A stretch of DNA of 64,000 nucleotides from Pantoea rodasii (GCF_002095465.1 NZ_MLFP01000003.1:371867-435866), one strand, 5' to 3'. Positions 54,661 to 64,000 are shown, counted from the first letter of the stretch. The notes: a model not told the origin generated them from the letters alone. Numbers and translations: made by a program.

Positions 54661-55326
54661 ATGACCGCACAAAAAGTCCCTGATGATGAGAAATCCACTC
54701 ACGACAAACCACGTCGCCCCGGGCGACCGCGTGGAGGTGCGATTACCGCACAACAGCGCGAGCATTTGCTGGATATCACGCTGGCGCTTTACGCCGAGAG
54801 CGGCATCGCTGAAACCTCACTCAATGCGATTGCGCGTAAAGCGGGCGTCAGTCCGGCGATGCTCAATTACTATTTTCAGTCGCGTGAATCTTTGCTGGAT
54901 GTGGTGGTTGAAGAGCGTTTTTTGCCGTTACGCCAACGTCTTGAAGCCCACTTTGACCATGAAAGCAGCGACCCGGTCGCAACGTTCAGTGGGTTCATTC
55001 GGGAAATTGCCGACATAGTGATGAGCAACGATTGGTTCGCTCAACTGTGGATGCAAGAAGTGACCGGCGGTTCACACGGTTTGGGGCAACATATCAAAGC
55101 GCGCTACGGGCATGCCGGACGCGATAAAGTCAGAGCAATCATGGTGCGCTGGCAGCAGCAGGGATTGCTTAATGCCGAACTGAATCCAGATTTGTTGATG
55201 ACCTCGATCCTCAGCATGATTCTGGTGCCCTTCTCGCGCTTTGCCAATGAGCCGGAATTTAATACTGAAATCATTGTGCAGCATACGTTGAGCCTGTTCT
55301 GCCAGGGTATTCGCCCGGTCAGTTAG
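54661..55326 (+). CDS. TetR-family repressor
   Basis: A 221-residue repressor. The N-terminus is basic and proline-rich (KPRRPGRPRGG), then comes the HTH (LNAIARKAGVSPAMLNYYFQSRESLLD). The C-terminal domain follows the pattern seen in UidR/HlyIIR-like regulators of efflux pumps. It is divergent from the DHA2 pump and most likely represses it and itself. Confidence 0.9.
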   Translation: MTAQKVPDDEKSTHDKPRRPGRPRGGAITAQQREHLLDITLALYAESGIAETSLNAIARKAGVSPAMLNYYFQSRESLLDVVVEERFLPLRQRLEAHFDHESSDPVATFSGFIREIADIVMSNDWFAQLWMQEVTGGSHGLGQHIKARYGHAGRDKVRAIMVRWQQQGLLNAELNPDLLMTSILSMILVPFSRFANEPEFNTEIIVQHTLSLFCQGIRPVS

Positions 55327-55416
55327 CCCAAAACATCTCGCTTCGAGGATCGGGCCGCGTGAAGGCGGAGCCCTTCAAATCGCGTCCTGACTCTTGCCAG
55401 CATTAGCGCGGCGCCA

Positions 55417-55454
55417 ATCCGCCCGGAGCGTACCTTGTTACGATCCGGGCGGAT
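55417..55454. terminator. Bidirectional terminator
   Basis: ATCCGCCCGGA and TCCGGGCGGAT are perfect 11-bp arms with a 16-base loop, between convergent tetR and the ABC ATPase gene. Confidence 0.65.
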
Positions 55455-55463
55455 CAATCGCTT

Positions 55464-56552
55464 TCACCCATGCACAACATGATTGCTTTCACTGCTCCAC
55501 TGCGCCAGCACCCGGTCGCCCGGTGCAAAGCTTTGCGGTTCGGCTTCGCCTTGCGTTTGTTTCCACGCCATCAAGGTGTCGCCATTCGGCAGACGCAGGT
55601 TGTAATGCAGCATATAACCGCGATACACCACCTGAGCCACTTCTGCGGCCGTTGCATTACAGGCAGCCGCGTCTAAAGGCACCGTCAGCGGCGACAATCT
55701 TACGGCTTCAGGCCGCACTGTCACCGTGGCATGGCCTTGCAACTCACCGTCCACCAGTAATCGCATGCCTCCTTCCGTCTGCAACTCGCTGCGGCCATTT
55801 TGCTGCTGCACGACCTTAGCAGGCAGGAAATTCGATGCACCGATAAAGCCAGCAACAAATGCGGTGGCCGGTTTTTGGTAAATCTGCGCCGCGCTCGCGA
55901 CCTGTTCCAGCTTTCCACCCTGCATCACCGCAATCTGATCGGCCATGGTCAGCGCTTCATCCTGATCATGTGTCACCATGATGGTGGTCAGACCCAAACG
56001 CTGCTGCAATTGGCGAATTTCCAGTTGCATACTCTCGCGCAGGCTTTTGTCCAGCGCACCTAGCGGCTCGTCCAGCAGCAGCATATCCGGTTCTATCACC
56101 AGCGCGCGCGCCAGAGAAACACGCTGCTGCTGGCCACCGGATAGCTGCGCCGGTAAACGATCGCGGTAGCTTTTGAGCTGGACCATATCGAGCGCTTTTG
56201 CCACCCGGTCGCCGTATTCGCTGCGCGACTGACCGCGCATTTTCAGGCCAAATGCCACGTTCTCCTCGACCGTCATATGCGGAAACAAGGCGTAATTCTG
56301 GAAGAGCAGACCGATATTACGTCGATGTACCGCCGTTTCCAGAATCGAGCGACCGCCAACCAAAATATCACCGGATGTCGGCGTCACCAGGCCTGCCACC
56401 ATGCGCAAGCAGGTGGTTTTACCGCAGCCGCTCGGCCCTAGCAGCGCAAGGATCTCGCCCGCATTGACCGTCAGTGACACCTTCTCCACTGCCACGGTTT
56501 TGCCGTAATGCTTGCTGAGATTATCCAGGCGGACTTCATAGGATCGCTGCAT
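55464..56552 (-). CDS. ABC importer ATPase, PotA-like
   Basis: A 362-residue ATPase: Walker A GPSGCGKT, Q-loop LLFQNYALFPHMT, signature LSGGQQQR, Walker B LLLDEPLGALD, and a C-terminal TOBE regulatory domain (about 280-355). It powers the polyamine-type importer encoded upstream and is the last gene of the operon, 7 bp after the binding-protein gene. Confidence 0.92.
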   Translation of the reverse strand: MQRSYEVRLDNLSKHYGKTVAVEKVSLTVNAGEILALLGPSGCGKTTCLRMVAGLVTPTSGDILVGGRSILETAVHRRNIGLLFQNYALFPHMTVEENVAFGLKMRGQSRSEYGDRVAKALDMVQLKSYRDRLPAQLSGGQQQRVSLARALVIEPDMLLLDEPLGALDKSLRESMQLEIRQLQQRLGLTTIMVTHDQDEALTMADQIAVMQGGKLEQVASAAQIYQKPATAFVAGFIGASNFLPAKVVQQQNGRSELQTEGGMRLLVDGELQGHATVTVRPEAVRLSPLTVPLDAAACNATAAEVAQVVYRGYMLHYNLRLPNGDTLMAWKQTQGEAEPQSFAPGDRVLAQWSSESNHVVHG

Positions 56553-56559
56553 AAGGACC

Positions 56560-57624
56560 TCAAGCGTTAAAAGTTTGGTTGTAACGTTCCAGTAACTCAG
56601 CGCGTCGTGGAATGATGTAGGTCCAGTCCGGTGTGAACAGCTTCAGTTGCTGCATCTTCTCTTCTGGATACGCGAGGTATTTCAGCGTGGCTTCATCAAA
56701 GGTGATACCGCGCACCGTCGGTGCACTTAGCGTGACTTCAGCCAACATTTTCTGCACGTCGGCATCCAGCAAACGGTTAATCCATGCCAGCCCCAGTTCG
56801 CGTTGTGGTGCCCCTTTCACTAACGCCAACCCGTTAATGCCGGTAAACGCGCCCTCTTTCGGGAAAGTCATGTCGAGAGGAATGCCTTTTTTAGTATGTG
56901 GATAGATAGCTTTCGAATATTCAATGCCACCCACCATCGCCTGGCCCTGCGCCACCATCATCACCTGTGCTTCGCCGTCATAAACCGTCATCACGTTATT
57001 TTTAAGCTCAGCCAGTTTGTCCCAGCCTTTATCGATGTCGTACTGCGCTTCTTGTAACGGTTTGCCGGTAGCCAGCGCTGCAGCCACAATCAACATCAAA
57101 ATGCTTTGGGTATTTTTGGGCGTGTTAAGAATCATTTGATGTGCAAACTGCGGCGTGAAAATCTCGTTGTAACTTTCAATCGGTTTAGTCATTTGTGGGT
57201 TGATAAACAATCCCGCCATGGAAACCGAGAAACCTACGCCGTGGCGATCGCTCAACAGATAGCGATCAAAGACATTTGTCAGGTTAGGGATGCCTTCCGC
57301 TGGCAGCGGTTCGATCAGGTTTTCCGCTTTGGCTTGAGGCACCCCGATATCGTCCATCGACATCACACTGAATACCGGTTTTGCCTTGGTGGCCCGCAGT
57401 GCGGCAATATTTGCCAGCGTTGCACCCTCGGTGGTCAGCACTTTGCAGTTGTGCTCCTTCTCAAACGCTGGCAGCACCTTCTGTTTGATTAGCGCACCTT
57501 GCGCCGAGTTGTACACGCCCACTTGCAGCACCCGATCGGCAGCATTGGCTTTCACCTGGATATACGGCAGCAGCGCGGCGCCCGCCACCGCTTTAATAAA
57601 GGTACGGCGTTTCATAGCACTCAT
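56560..57624 (-). CDS. ABC importer substrate-binding protein (Tat signal)
   Basis: A 354-residue periplasmic binding protein of the polyamine/iron type (PotD-like cluster). The N-terminus MKRRTFIKAVAGAALL is a twin-arginine signal. The mature part has VGVYNSAQGALIKQKVLPAFEKEHNCKV and the YIIPRRAELLERYNQ C-terminus. AGAGG precedes ATG 57624. Ligand could be a polyamine, an amino acid conjugate or an opine-like compound; not resolvable. Confidence 0.88.
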   Translation of the reverse strand: MSAMKRRTFIKAVAGAALLPYIQVKANAADRVLQVGVYNSAQGALIKQKVLPAFEKEHNCKVLTTEGATLANIAALRATKAKPVFSVMSMDDIGVPQAKAENLIEPLPAEGIPNLTNVFDRYLLSDRHGVGFSVSMAGLFINPQMTKPIESYNEIFTPQFAHQMILNTPKNTQSILMLIVAAALATGKPLQEAQYDIDKGWDKLAELKNNVMTVYDGEAQVMMVAQGQAMVGGIEYSKAIYPHTKKGIPLDMTFPKEGAFTGINGLALVKGAPQRELGLAWINRLLDADVQKMLAEVTLSAPTVRGITFDEATLKYLAYPEEKMQQLKLFTPDWTYIIPRRAELLERYNQTFNA

Positions 57625-57645
57625 AGAACATCCTCTGGTGTGAAG

Positions 57646-58449
57646 TTATGCGGCCATCGCACGGCGCAGGCCAACCAATTTTTCCAACACGATCACCACC
57701 ACGGTGGCGAGCAAAATAATCACCGTCGACATCGTCGCAACGGAAGGATCAAACACCGTACCAATCTGGCGATACAGCACCACCGGCACCGGGGTATTCT
57801 CGGAATCGGCGAGCCACATCGAGACTGGGTAGTTATCAAAAGAAACCATGAAACAGAAGATGGCACCGGACATCACGCCCGGCACAATTTGCGGCAAGAT
57901 CACCTGACGGAATGTGGCCCAGCGTGAGGCGCCAAGGGTTCGCGCGGCTTCTTCGAGACTGGGATTCACCAGTTCAAGACTGGTGATCACCGTGCGCACC
58001 ACATAAGGGGACGTCACTACGGTATGCGCCAGCAGCAGGTTGATTTTGGCGTTGCTCCAGCCGTAGCCGGTAAACAACTGCAGCAAGGCCAGCCCCGTAA
58101 TTAATACCGGGAAGATCAGCGGTGACAGCAGTAGCCCTTTGCACAGATCGGCGAACGGCAGATTGCCGCGCACCAGCGCAAACGCGGCCGGAATGCCAAG
58201 TAGCAGTGACAGTAAAGTGGTGCCCAATGACAGCAGCGTGCTGAACAACAATGCCTCGGTAAATTCACTGTTGCCGAGCACTTTGCTGTACCAGTCCAGC
58301 GTAAAACCGGTGGGCGGAAAGCTGACGAAGTAGCCATCAGAGAAAGAGATGGCGATGATTAATAGAATCGGGGCGAGGATGAACACCATCATTGCCGCCG
58401 CGAAGGCATACAGCGCCGCGCCACCCCAGCCTTGTAACCGTGCATTCAT
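57646..58449 (-). CDS. ABC importer permease, PotC-like
   Basis: A 267-residue permease with six helices and the ATPase-contacting EAA loop EEAARTLGASRWATFRQVILPQIVPG. It overlaps the upstream permease by four bases (ATGA). Together with that subunit it forms the inner-membrane channel. Confidence 0.9.
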   Translation of the reverse strand: MNARLQGWGGAALYAFAAAMMVFILAPILLIIAISFSDGYFVSFPPTGFTLDWYSKVLGNSEFTEALLFSTLLSLGTTLLSLLLGIPAAFALVRGNLPFADLCKGLLLSPLIFPVLITGLALLQLFTGYGWSNAKINLLLAHTVVTSPYVVRTVITSLELVNPSLEEAARTLGASRWATFRQVILPQIVPGVMSGAIFCFMVSFDNYPVSMWLADSENTPVPVVLYRQIGTVFDPSVATMSTVIILLATVVVIVLEKLVGLRRAMAA

Positions 58450-59348
58450 TTTTCGACTCCATGCAGACGACGCCCGCTAAGCAATTTCATCGACAGCGTG
58501 TTAACCGCGATCACGATAAACACCAGGATGGCGGCGATGGTGGCGCCAAAGGGCCAGTCGTACACGGCAACAATCTGCTGTTCTGCCAGGTTGCCCAGCA
58601 TCTGTGCTCGCGGTCCACCAATCAGTGCGGGAATCACATAAGATCCGGCTGCCAGCGAAAACACCAATGTCATGCCCGCGACCAGTCCAGGCAGGCTAAG
58701 CGGGAAGATGATGCGGAAGAACACTTGCCACGGCGGTGCGCCCAGCGTGCGAGCCGCAAACGGCAGATTGGCATCGATTTTCCCCAGCGCCGACGCCAGC
58801 GGCAGAACCATCATCGGGAAGAAGATTTGTAGCGAAGCGATGATCACCGCCCAGTCGGTAAACATCAGTGTATTTGGACGATCGATGACACCAAGATGCA
58901 GCAACACGTAGTTAAGTAATCCGGTTGGCCCGTTATTAAGAATTAACTGCCAGCCGTAAGCACGCACCACCACACTCACCGCCAGCGGTGCAATGATCAC
59001 CAACGTCAAAATACGCGCCAGCAAAGCATGACCCCGCACCAGTACCGTGGCGACCGGATAGGCCAGCACTGCGGCAATCAACGAAGTCATAACGCTGATG
59101 CGCAGCGTGTTCCACAACACATCGCTGTAGAGCGCCACGGAAAAGAAGTGCCAGTAATGACTTAAGGTCCAGGGTGTGCCGATATTTCCATCGGCGGATT
59201 GCGTCATCAAACTGAACAACATCAATTTGACCGCCGGAGCAAAAAAGAAAAAAAGTTGAAACGCCAGCAGGGGAATAATCAACATCGCGGGCGATTGCCA
59301 GCGCCAGGTCGATTTCACCCGTGGCATTGGCGTGGGAATAGCAGTCAT
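58446..59348 (-). CDS. ABC importer permease, PotB-like
   Basis: A 300-residue permease, the first gene of the operon. The EAA loop is FAARTLGAPPWQVFFRIIFPLSLPG. GGAGG is 7 nt before ATG 59348, which settles the start against an upstream GTG-like codon at 59366. A 256-bp gap to the LysR gene upstream on the same strand carries its AT-rich promoter; I see no other feature there. Confidence 0.9.
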   Translation of the reverse strand: MTAIPTPMPRVKSTWRWQSPAMLIIPLLAFQLFFFFAPAVKLMLFSLMTQSADGNIGTPWTLSHYWHFFSVALYSDVLWNTLRISVMTSLIAAVLAYPVATVLVRGHALLARILTLVIIAPLAVSVVVRAYGWQLILNNGPTGLLNYVLLHLGVIDRPNTLMFTDWAVIIASLQIFFPMMVLPLASALGKIDANLPFAARTLGAPPWQVFFRIIFPLSLPGLVAGMTLVFSLAAGSYVIPALIGGPRAQMLGNLAEQQIVAVYDWPFGATIAAILVFIVIAVNTLSMKLLSGRRLHGVEK

Positions 59349-59604
59349 CGGAATTCCTCCAGACAAAATCGTGCACTACGCCATAAAATCATGACGACAT
59401 CAGAGAAAACTATGTAGAGTAAGAAATTCCGCGTTTTAATATAAGCAATTGAAATGACGTTCATTGCCCTTTTATTTTTTGCGTCACAAAACGTTAATAT
59501 GATTATTTGTATTGAACCCAATACAATTTTACGATGCGCATATTCATTCCGGTTATGAACAATAATATTTACAGCCGCCGCCTGCATTCCTGCAGTGAAA
59601 TAGA

Positions 59605-60531
59605 TCAATGTGAAAGAATATTATCTCCCCGCGTGAGATTCTGCGTCAGTTCAATCAATAATTCCCGCACTGCTGCCGCGGGCTCTGAGAGCGGCGTCCG
59701 ATCGGAAACACAAAGGGAAAGCGTTTGGCTAATGGCGGGCCCGGTGATGGAGCGGATGACCACATCGCGTGATTCGGACTGGATGCGCTCGGCGATGGCT
59801 TTTGGCATGATCGTACAACCAAGCCCGGCATCCACCGCGCGTGCAATGCTTTTCACCGCTTCCAGTTCACCGACAATATTCAGGCTCTGATGATGCAAGC
59901 TAAAAGCTTCATCAATGGCACGGCGCACAAAGTTATAGGCGGGAGGTAACAGCATCGGTAATGCACTGAGCTGACTCACCTGCAGCGGGCCGCCATCATC
60001 GTCGAAATCAAAGTCGGCGTGAGCCACAAAGAAGAAGTTTTCCTCCAGCAAGGGCTCGTACTGCAGACCTTTTACGCCGCCGCAGCCGTGCAGCAAGGCC
60101 ATTTCCAGCCGACCATTCGCCACCAACTCACTGTAAGCCTGGCCGACGCTTTCGACCAAATGGAGCAGAATGCCCGGATGACGCAATCGCATTTCGCTCA
60201 ACAAGGCCATCGACAGCGTTGATGCCACACTGAATGGCGCCAACCCGACTGATACGCGGCCTGAAAGGCGTTGTCCGGCACTTAACACATCGGCTTCAGC
60301 CTGGGCAAATTGCCGTAACATGGCGTGGGCATGCCCATACAAGACTTTTCCGGCTTCGGTCGGGACCACGCCTTGCTGGCTGCGAATCAACAGCTGCCGT
60401 TTAAAATGTTCTTCCAGTGCCACCAACTGCTGGCTCAAAGCCGGTTGCGCGATGTGCAGTGCATCTGCCGCACGGGTAATACTGCCCATATCAACAATGG
60501 TAATGAACGACTTCAGACGTCGGATATTCAT
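59605..60531 (-). CDS. LysR regulator, Nac/Cbl-like
   Basis: A 308-residue LysR protein. The HTH start MNIRRLKSFITIVDMGSITRAADALHIAQPALSQQL closely resembles the nitrogen assimilation control protein Nac, as do LLIRSQQGV-PTEAGK-LY-HA and the effector domain start GRVSVGLAPFSVAS. It is upstream of the ABC importer on the same strand and may activate it under nitrogen limitation. ATG 60531 is preferred over 60549. Confidence 0.88.
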   Translation of the reverse strand: MNIRRLKSFITIVDMGSITRAADALHIAQPALSQQLVALEEHFKRQLLIRSQQGVVPTEAGKVLYGHAHAMLRQFAQAEADVLSAGQRLSGRVSVGLAPFSVASTLSMALLSEMRLRHPGILLHLVESVGQAYSELVANGRLEMALLHGCGGVKGLQYEPLLEENFFFVAHADFDFDDDGGPLQVSQLSALPMLLPPAYNFVRRAIDEAFSLHHQSLNIVGELEAVKSIARAVDAGLGCTIMPKAIAERIQSESRDVVIRSITGPAISQTLSLCVSDRTPLSEPAAAVRELLIELTQNLTRGDNILSH

Positions 60532-60872
60532 AGTTCCCGCCACATTCATATTTGCCGGGCACTCAATTTGCCGCAGGCTATCACGACTTTATCGGCATTG
60601 ATTCATTCGAGGTAAGAAGAATTACCTGTCACAGGATAGGTGTTTTATATGGGTGGAATTGTATTATTAGCGCGCAATGAAATAAGAAAATAGTATCCGG
60701 TCAAAACAAAATTATCTTATCGGCAACGACCATATCGCCCTATGGTGATTCGCACGTTTCGTTAACGCCGATTGATTTGAATAATCGTCGAATAAAATAA
60801 TAAAACCTCCTACCCAACGTTATTCAATGACCGGTGTAAATGCCTCATGGCATCTTTGATGTGTGCGCTTCA

Positions 60873-60945
60873 TCCGCTGGCTGGCTGCCAGGCCTGTTTT
60901 AGTCGAAGCACTCTTGTGCATTCGACAGACTTAACAGCCAGCGGA
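60873..60945 (+). ncRNA. Nested hairpin in the porin leader or a small RNA end
   Basis: Outer arms 60873-60883 and 60935-60945 are perfect over 11 bp. Within them is a second hairpin, 60902-60911 with 60916-60926 (10 bp, one bulged A, TCTT loop). TCTTTT follows the outer arm at 60947-60952. This could be a rho-independent end for a transcript from the 60532-60872 region, or a structured 5' leader of the porin whose start is 84 bp downstream. The rest of the 497-bp gap is AT-rich with no ORF I can support. Confidence 0.5.
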
Positions 60946-61028
60946 ATCTTTTCCTGATTCCTTCCATCGCGCCGTTAATTTACGCGATGTTTATACCAAC
61001 AAGATGATAAATGCTCCGACGAGGATAA

Positions 61029-62108
61029 ATGATGAAGCTGAATTTAAAACTTTGTATCGCCAGTGCCATGTTTGCTTCGGCATTCAGCCAGGCTGCCGAA
61101 ATTTACAATAAAGATGGGAATAAATTGGATCTGTACGGCAAGGTTCAGGGCGAGAATTATATCTCTAGTAATGACAGCCTGGGTGGCGATCAATCTTATA
61201 TGCGTTTTGGTTTCAAGGGCCAGACACAGATTAACGAGCTGCTGACCGGCTATGGTCAATGGGAATACCAGGCTCAGCTGAACAACAGTGAAGGCAGCGA
61301 TGCTCAGAGCGGCAATAAAACGCGCCTTGGCTTTGCCGGTGTGAAAGTGGGCCAATACGGCAGCTTCGATTATGGCCGTAACTATGGTTTAGTGTATGAC
61401 GCCATTGCCTATACCGACGTACTGCCCGAATTTGGCGGCCCAACCGGCACGGCGGATGGCTTCCTGCGTGGCCGCTCAACCGGCGTTGCAACCTACCGCA
61501 ACCGCGATTTCTTCGGGCTGGTCGATGGATTAAGCTTGGGCGTGCAATATCAAGGCAAAAACGATCGTGATGCCATCAGCAAAGCCAACGGCGATGGCTG
61601 GGCTACCTCACTCGGTTATGCCACCGACTTCGGTGTAAGTGTGGTCGGCGGTTATGCCAATCTGAATCGTACCGCTGCACAGAACGCTGACGGCGTTTAC
61701 GGACGGGGTGCAAAAGGTGAGAGCTGGGCAGTAGGCGCGAAATACGATGATAACCAGTGGTACTTCGGTACCTTCTACGGCCAGACCCGCAATGCTTACG
61801 CCATCAGCAACAGCCTGACCGGTGACAGCGGTTTCGCTAACAAAACCGAAAGCTTCGAAGCCACGTTGCAATACCAGTTCCTTAACGGCATCCGTCCTTC
61901 CATCGCCTGGGTACAAACCAAAGCTAAGGATATTGAAGGCGTGGGCAATGAAGACCTGCTGAAGTTCCTTGAGCCGGGCTTGACCTACTACTTCAACAAA
62001 AACATGAAGACCTTCGTCGCCTACAAAATCAATCTGCTCGACGACGACAACAAGCTCGGACTGCCTAATGATGACCAGGTAGCGCTGGGACTGGTGTATC
62101 AGTTCTAA
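61029..62108 (+). CDS. OmpC/OmpF-type general porin
   Basis: A 359-residue trimeric porin. The signal peptide ends at SQA-AEIYNKDGNKLDLYGKVQG, the classical enterobacterial porin start. The constriction loop L3 region contains LPEFGGPTGTADGFL, close to the PEFGG motif, and the protein ends in ALGLVYQF with C-terminal Phe. GAGG lies 4-7 nt before tandem ATGs at 61029 and 61032. It allows diffusion of small solutes. Which porin of OmpC/OmpF/OmpN/PhoE it corresponds to is not clear. Confidence 0.92.
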   Translation: MMKLNLKLCIASAMFASAFSQAAEIYNKDGNKLDLYGKVQGENYISSNDSLGGDQSYMRFGFKGQTQINELLTGYGQWEYQAQLNNSEGSDAQSGNKTRLGFAGVKVGQYGSFDYGRNYGLVYDAIAYTDVLPEFGGPTGTADGFLRGRSTGVATYRNRDFFGLVDGLSLGVQYQGKNDRDAISKANGDGWATSLGYATDFGVSVVGGYANLNRTAAQNADGVYGRGAKGESWAVGAKYDDNQWYFGTFYGQTRNAYAISNSLTGDSGFANKTESFEATLQYQFLNGIRPSIAWVQTKAKDIEGVGNEDLLKFLEPGLTYYFNKNMKTFVAYKINLLDDDNKLGLPNDDQVALGLVYQF

Positions 62109-62124
62109 CAGCGTTAGCGATACC

Positions 62125-62152
62125 AAAATGGCGGCTTTGAGGCCGCCATTTT
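62125..62152. terminator. Bidirectional terminator
   Basis: AAAATGGCGGC and GCCGCCATTTT are perfect 11-bp arms with a 6-base loop, between the convergent porin and glutamate dehydrogenase genes. Confidence 0.85.
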
Positions 62153-62179
62153 GCTTTAAAAGTTATCAACTCTTTATCG

Positions 62180-63451
62180 TTACGGATACAACCCGCGATC
62201 CTTCCTTGCCAGCAGAATGCGTTCACATGCCACGGCATAAGCCGCAGTGCGAAGCGTGACGTTTAGCATATCGGCTTTCTGCCATACCGTTTCAATCGCA
62301 TGCTGCATAATGCTGTCCAACCGTTGATTGATCTCCTCTTCGCTCCAAAAGAAGCTAGAGAAATCCTGCACCCATTCGAAGTAACTGACCGTCACACCGC
62401 CCGCATTCGCAATCACATCTGGCACCACAGCAATGCCGCGCTGCTGCAAGATATCATCGGCTTCAGGCAACGTCGGGCCGTTTGCGCCCTCAATAATCAG
62501 GCGACACTGAAGCAGGTTGGCGCGTTCAGCCGTGATCTGTCCCTCCAGCGCGGCAGGCACCAGAATGTCGTAAGGCTGTGTCCAGAAATGTTCATCCGCG
62601 ATGTGATCGGCAGCAGCGAAACCAGCAATCGTGCCGTGCGTTTGTTGCCAGGCCTGTAATGCTGGAATATCCAGCCCGCTGGCCAGATACAGCGTGGCTT
62701 TGTGGTCTTGCACTGCCACCACTTTCGCCCCCAGCGCATGGAACAACTCAGCACTGACGCTACCGACATTGCCAAAGCCCTGCACCGCCACACGACTGCT
62801 GGCCACATCAATGCCCAGTTTCGCCGCTACGCTGCAACCAGTAACAAACACGCCGCGCCCGGTGGCTTTTACCCGCCCCAACGATCCGCCCAAATGCACC
62901 GGTTTGCCCGTCACTACGCCGGTGGTGGTGGCACCGACATTCATCGACCAGGTGTCCATCATCCACGCCATCACCTGCGCGTTGGTGCCGACATCAGGCG
63001 CAGGAATATCCTGCTGTGGGCCAATCATAGTGCCAATCTCGCTGGTGTAGCGCCGCGTTAAACGTTCCAGCTCCTTATGAGACAACGTGGTCGGATCGAC
63101 ACGCACGCCGCCTTTCGCTCCGCCAAACGGCAGATTCAGGGCCGCGCACTTCACCGTCATCCACGCGGAGAGCGCCATCACCTCCTGCAACGTCACATCA
63201 GGATGGAAACGAACCCCGCCCTTGCCTGGCCCGCGCGATAAGTTGTGCTGCACGCGATAGCCTTCAAAATGACGCACTGTGCCATCATCCATTTCCAGCG
63301 GAATATCAACGATTAATGCCCGCTTCGGATGCGTTAACGTATCGGCCCAGCGGCTGAGATCGCCAAGCAGTGGCAACACGCGTTCGACCTGCGTCAGATA
63401 AGTTGACCAGGCTGAGTGACGGTCGCCCGTCACATAGGAAAGTTCAGACAA
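62180..63451 (-). CDS. Glu/Leu/Phe/Val dehydrogenase, glutamate dehydrogenase type
   Basis: A 423-residue amino acid dehydrogenase that interconverts glutamate and 2-oxoglutarate plus ammonia. [13 protein letters not shown] carries the catalytic Lys113; the nucleotide fold has VQGFGNVGS; a [12 protein letters not shown] segment is near the C-terminus. Length and sequence are of the RocG/GudB-like hexameric class rather than E. coli GdhA. Translation appears to start at TTG 63451, since GGAGG lies 5 nt upstream and no ATG is near. It is 71 bp downstream of accC on the same strand. Confidence 0.9.
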   Translation of the reverse strand: MSELSYVTGDRHSAWSTYLTQVERVLPLLGDLSRWADTLTHPKRALIVDIPLEMDDGTVRHFEGYRVQHNLSRGPGKGGVRFHPDVTLQEVMALSAWMTVKCAALNLPFGGAKGGVRVDPTTLSHKELERLTRRYTSEIGTMIGPQQDIPAPDVGTNAQVMAWMMDTWSMNVGATTTGVVTGKPVHLGGSLGRVKATGRGVFVTGCSVAAKLGIDVASSRVAVQGFGNVGSVSAELFHALGAKVVAVQDHKATLYLASGLDIPALQAWQQTHGTIAGFAAADHIADEHFWTQPYDILVPAALEGQITAERANLLQCRLIIEGANGPTLPEADDILQQRGIAVVPDVIANAGGVTVSYFEWVQDFSSFFWSEEEINQRLDSIMQHAIETVWQKADMLNVTLRTAAYAVACERILLARKDRGLYP

Positions 63452-63522
63452 ACTGACCTCCAGATTTTACTGTCAGGATTGGGAAACGCCGCCAACGGCA
63501 GGATAGCGGCGAAAGGATAGAC

Positions 63523-64000
63523 TCAGTCGTGCAGGCCGAGTTTCTTCTCCAGATAGTGGATGTTGGTGCCACCCTGCTGGAAGTTTTCGTCGGACATGAT
63601 TTTCATCTGCAGCTCGACGTTGGTCTTGATGCCGTCGATGATCAGTTCCGCCAGCGCATTTTTCATGCGCGCGATGGCCACTTCACGCGTATCACCGTAG
63701 GTGATCAGCTTGCCGATCATCGAGTCGTAGTACGGTGGCACGGTGTAACCGGCATAGATGTGCGATTCCCAGCGCACGCCAAAACCGCCTGGCGCGTGGA
63801 AACGGGTGATCTTGCCCGGGCTCGGCAGGAAGGTGTTCGGGTCTTCAGCGTTGATACGGCATTCCACCGCATGACCGCGCACCACCACGTCTTCCTGTTT
63901 GATCGACAGCGGCTGACCGGCAGCAATGCGCAGCTGCTCTTTGATCAGGTCCACGCCGGTGATCATCTCGGTCACCGGATGCTCCACCTGAATACGGGTA
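63523..64000 (-). CDS. accC: AccC, biotin carboxylase (5' part outside window)
   Basis: The C-terminal 158 codons of the biotin carboxylase subunit of acetyl-CoA carboxylase, which carboxylates biotin on AccB with ATP and bicarbonate. The visible part runs from [18 protein letters not shown] through [31 protein letters not shown] and [10 protein letters not shown] to [13 protein letters not shown], nearly identical to E. coli AccC. The N-terminal ATP-grasp half and accB lie beyond base 64000. Confidence 0.95.
   Translation of the reverse strand, partial: TRIQVEHPVTEMITGVDLIKEQLRIAAGQPLSIKQEDVVVRGHAVECRINAEDPNTFLPSPGKITRFHAPGGFGVRWESHIYAGYTVPPYYDSMIGKLITYGDTREVAIARMKNALAELIIDGIKTNVELQMKIMSDENFQQGGTNIHYLEKKLGLHD

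Noticed and set aside
1..64000. CRISPR arrays, tRNA/rRNA genes, insertion sequences or prophage
   Set aside because: No regularly spaced repeats, cloverleaf sequences, transposase ORFs or phage structural genes were seen on either strand.

Overview
The window looks like the chromosome of an enterobacterium of the Pantoea/Erwinia type. It carries recognisable homologues of enterobacterial genes (ymjA, yddG, ylaC, ycgZ, ybaA, blc, potE, macAB, nanE, fhuE, nlpC, accC, an OmpC/F-type porin) in an order unlike E. coli. It is rich in regulator/transporter pairs and sugar-acid, aromatic and iron functions typical of plant-associated strains. I see no rRNA, tRNA, insertion sequence, phage or CRISPR array.

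Layout. 1-2.4 kb: a partial pseudouridine synthase, a cold-shock-domain gene, ymjA and a GntR regulator. 2.5-7.8 kb: aldehyde dehydrogenase plus DapA-family lyase (a catabolic pair probably under the GntR protein), yddG exporter and an MFS carrier. 7.8-12.8 kb: GlxA-type and MarR regulators facing a gutted ubiX and an intact UbiD decarboxylase, then a second GlxA regulator facing an HD-domain hydrolase. 12.8-24 kb: a candidate small RNA, ylaC, a Fur-boxed flavin monooxygenase, AraC/SDR pair, RelE-type toxin-antitoxin, ycgZ-ymgA, isochorismatase-like hydrolase, an RcnR/FrmR-type repressor with its operator, and small metabolic genes. 24-34 kb: a decarboxylase-PotE acid-resistance pair, two regulator/transporter sets, a lipoprotein, and an ABC-F ATPase behind a leader ORF. 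34-43 kb: a cytochrome b561/TPR/ECF sigma/anti-sigma operon, macAB, and an RpiR-controlled PTS-nanE operon. 43-48 kb: three copies of a small DUF1471 protein with a shared promoter element. 48-64 kb: yncE/fhuE iron genes, nlpC, a DHA2 efflux pump, a polyamine-type ABC importer with a Nac-like regulator, a porin with a long structured leader, glutamate dehydrogenase and the end of accC.

A dominant theme is sequence damage. Thirteen single-base indels interrupt otherwise well-conserved genes, most of them in homopolymers of four or more bases. I read these mainly as sequencing or assembly errors and annotate each gene through its break. The ubiX remnant is different: it has a large internal deletion. 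The most interesting unexplained items are the leader ORF and hairpin before the ABC-F gene, the DUF1471 triplet with a 17-bp perfect palindrome and a nearby 50-residue ORF, the ECF sigma operon, and the nested hairpin upstream of the porin.
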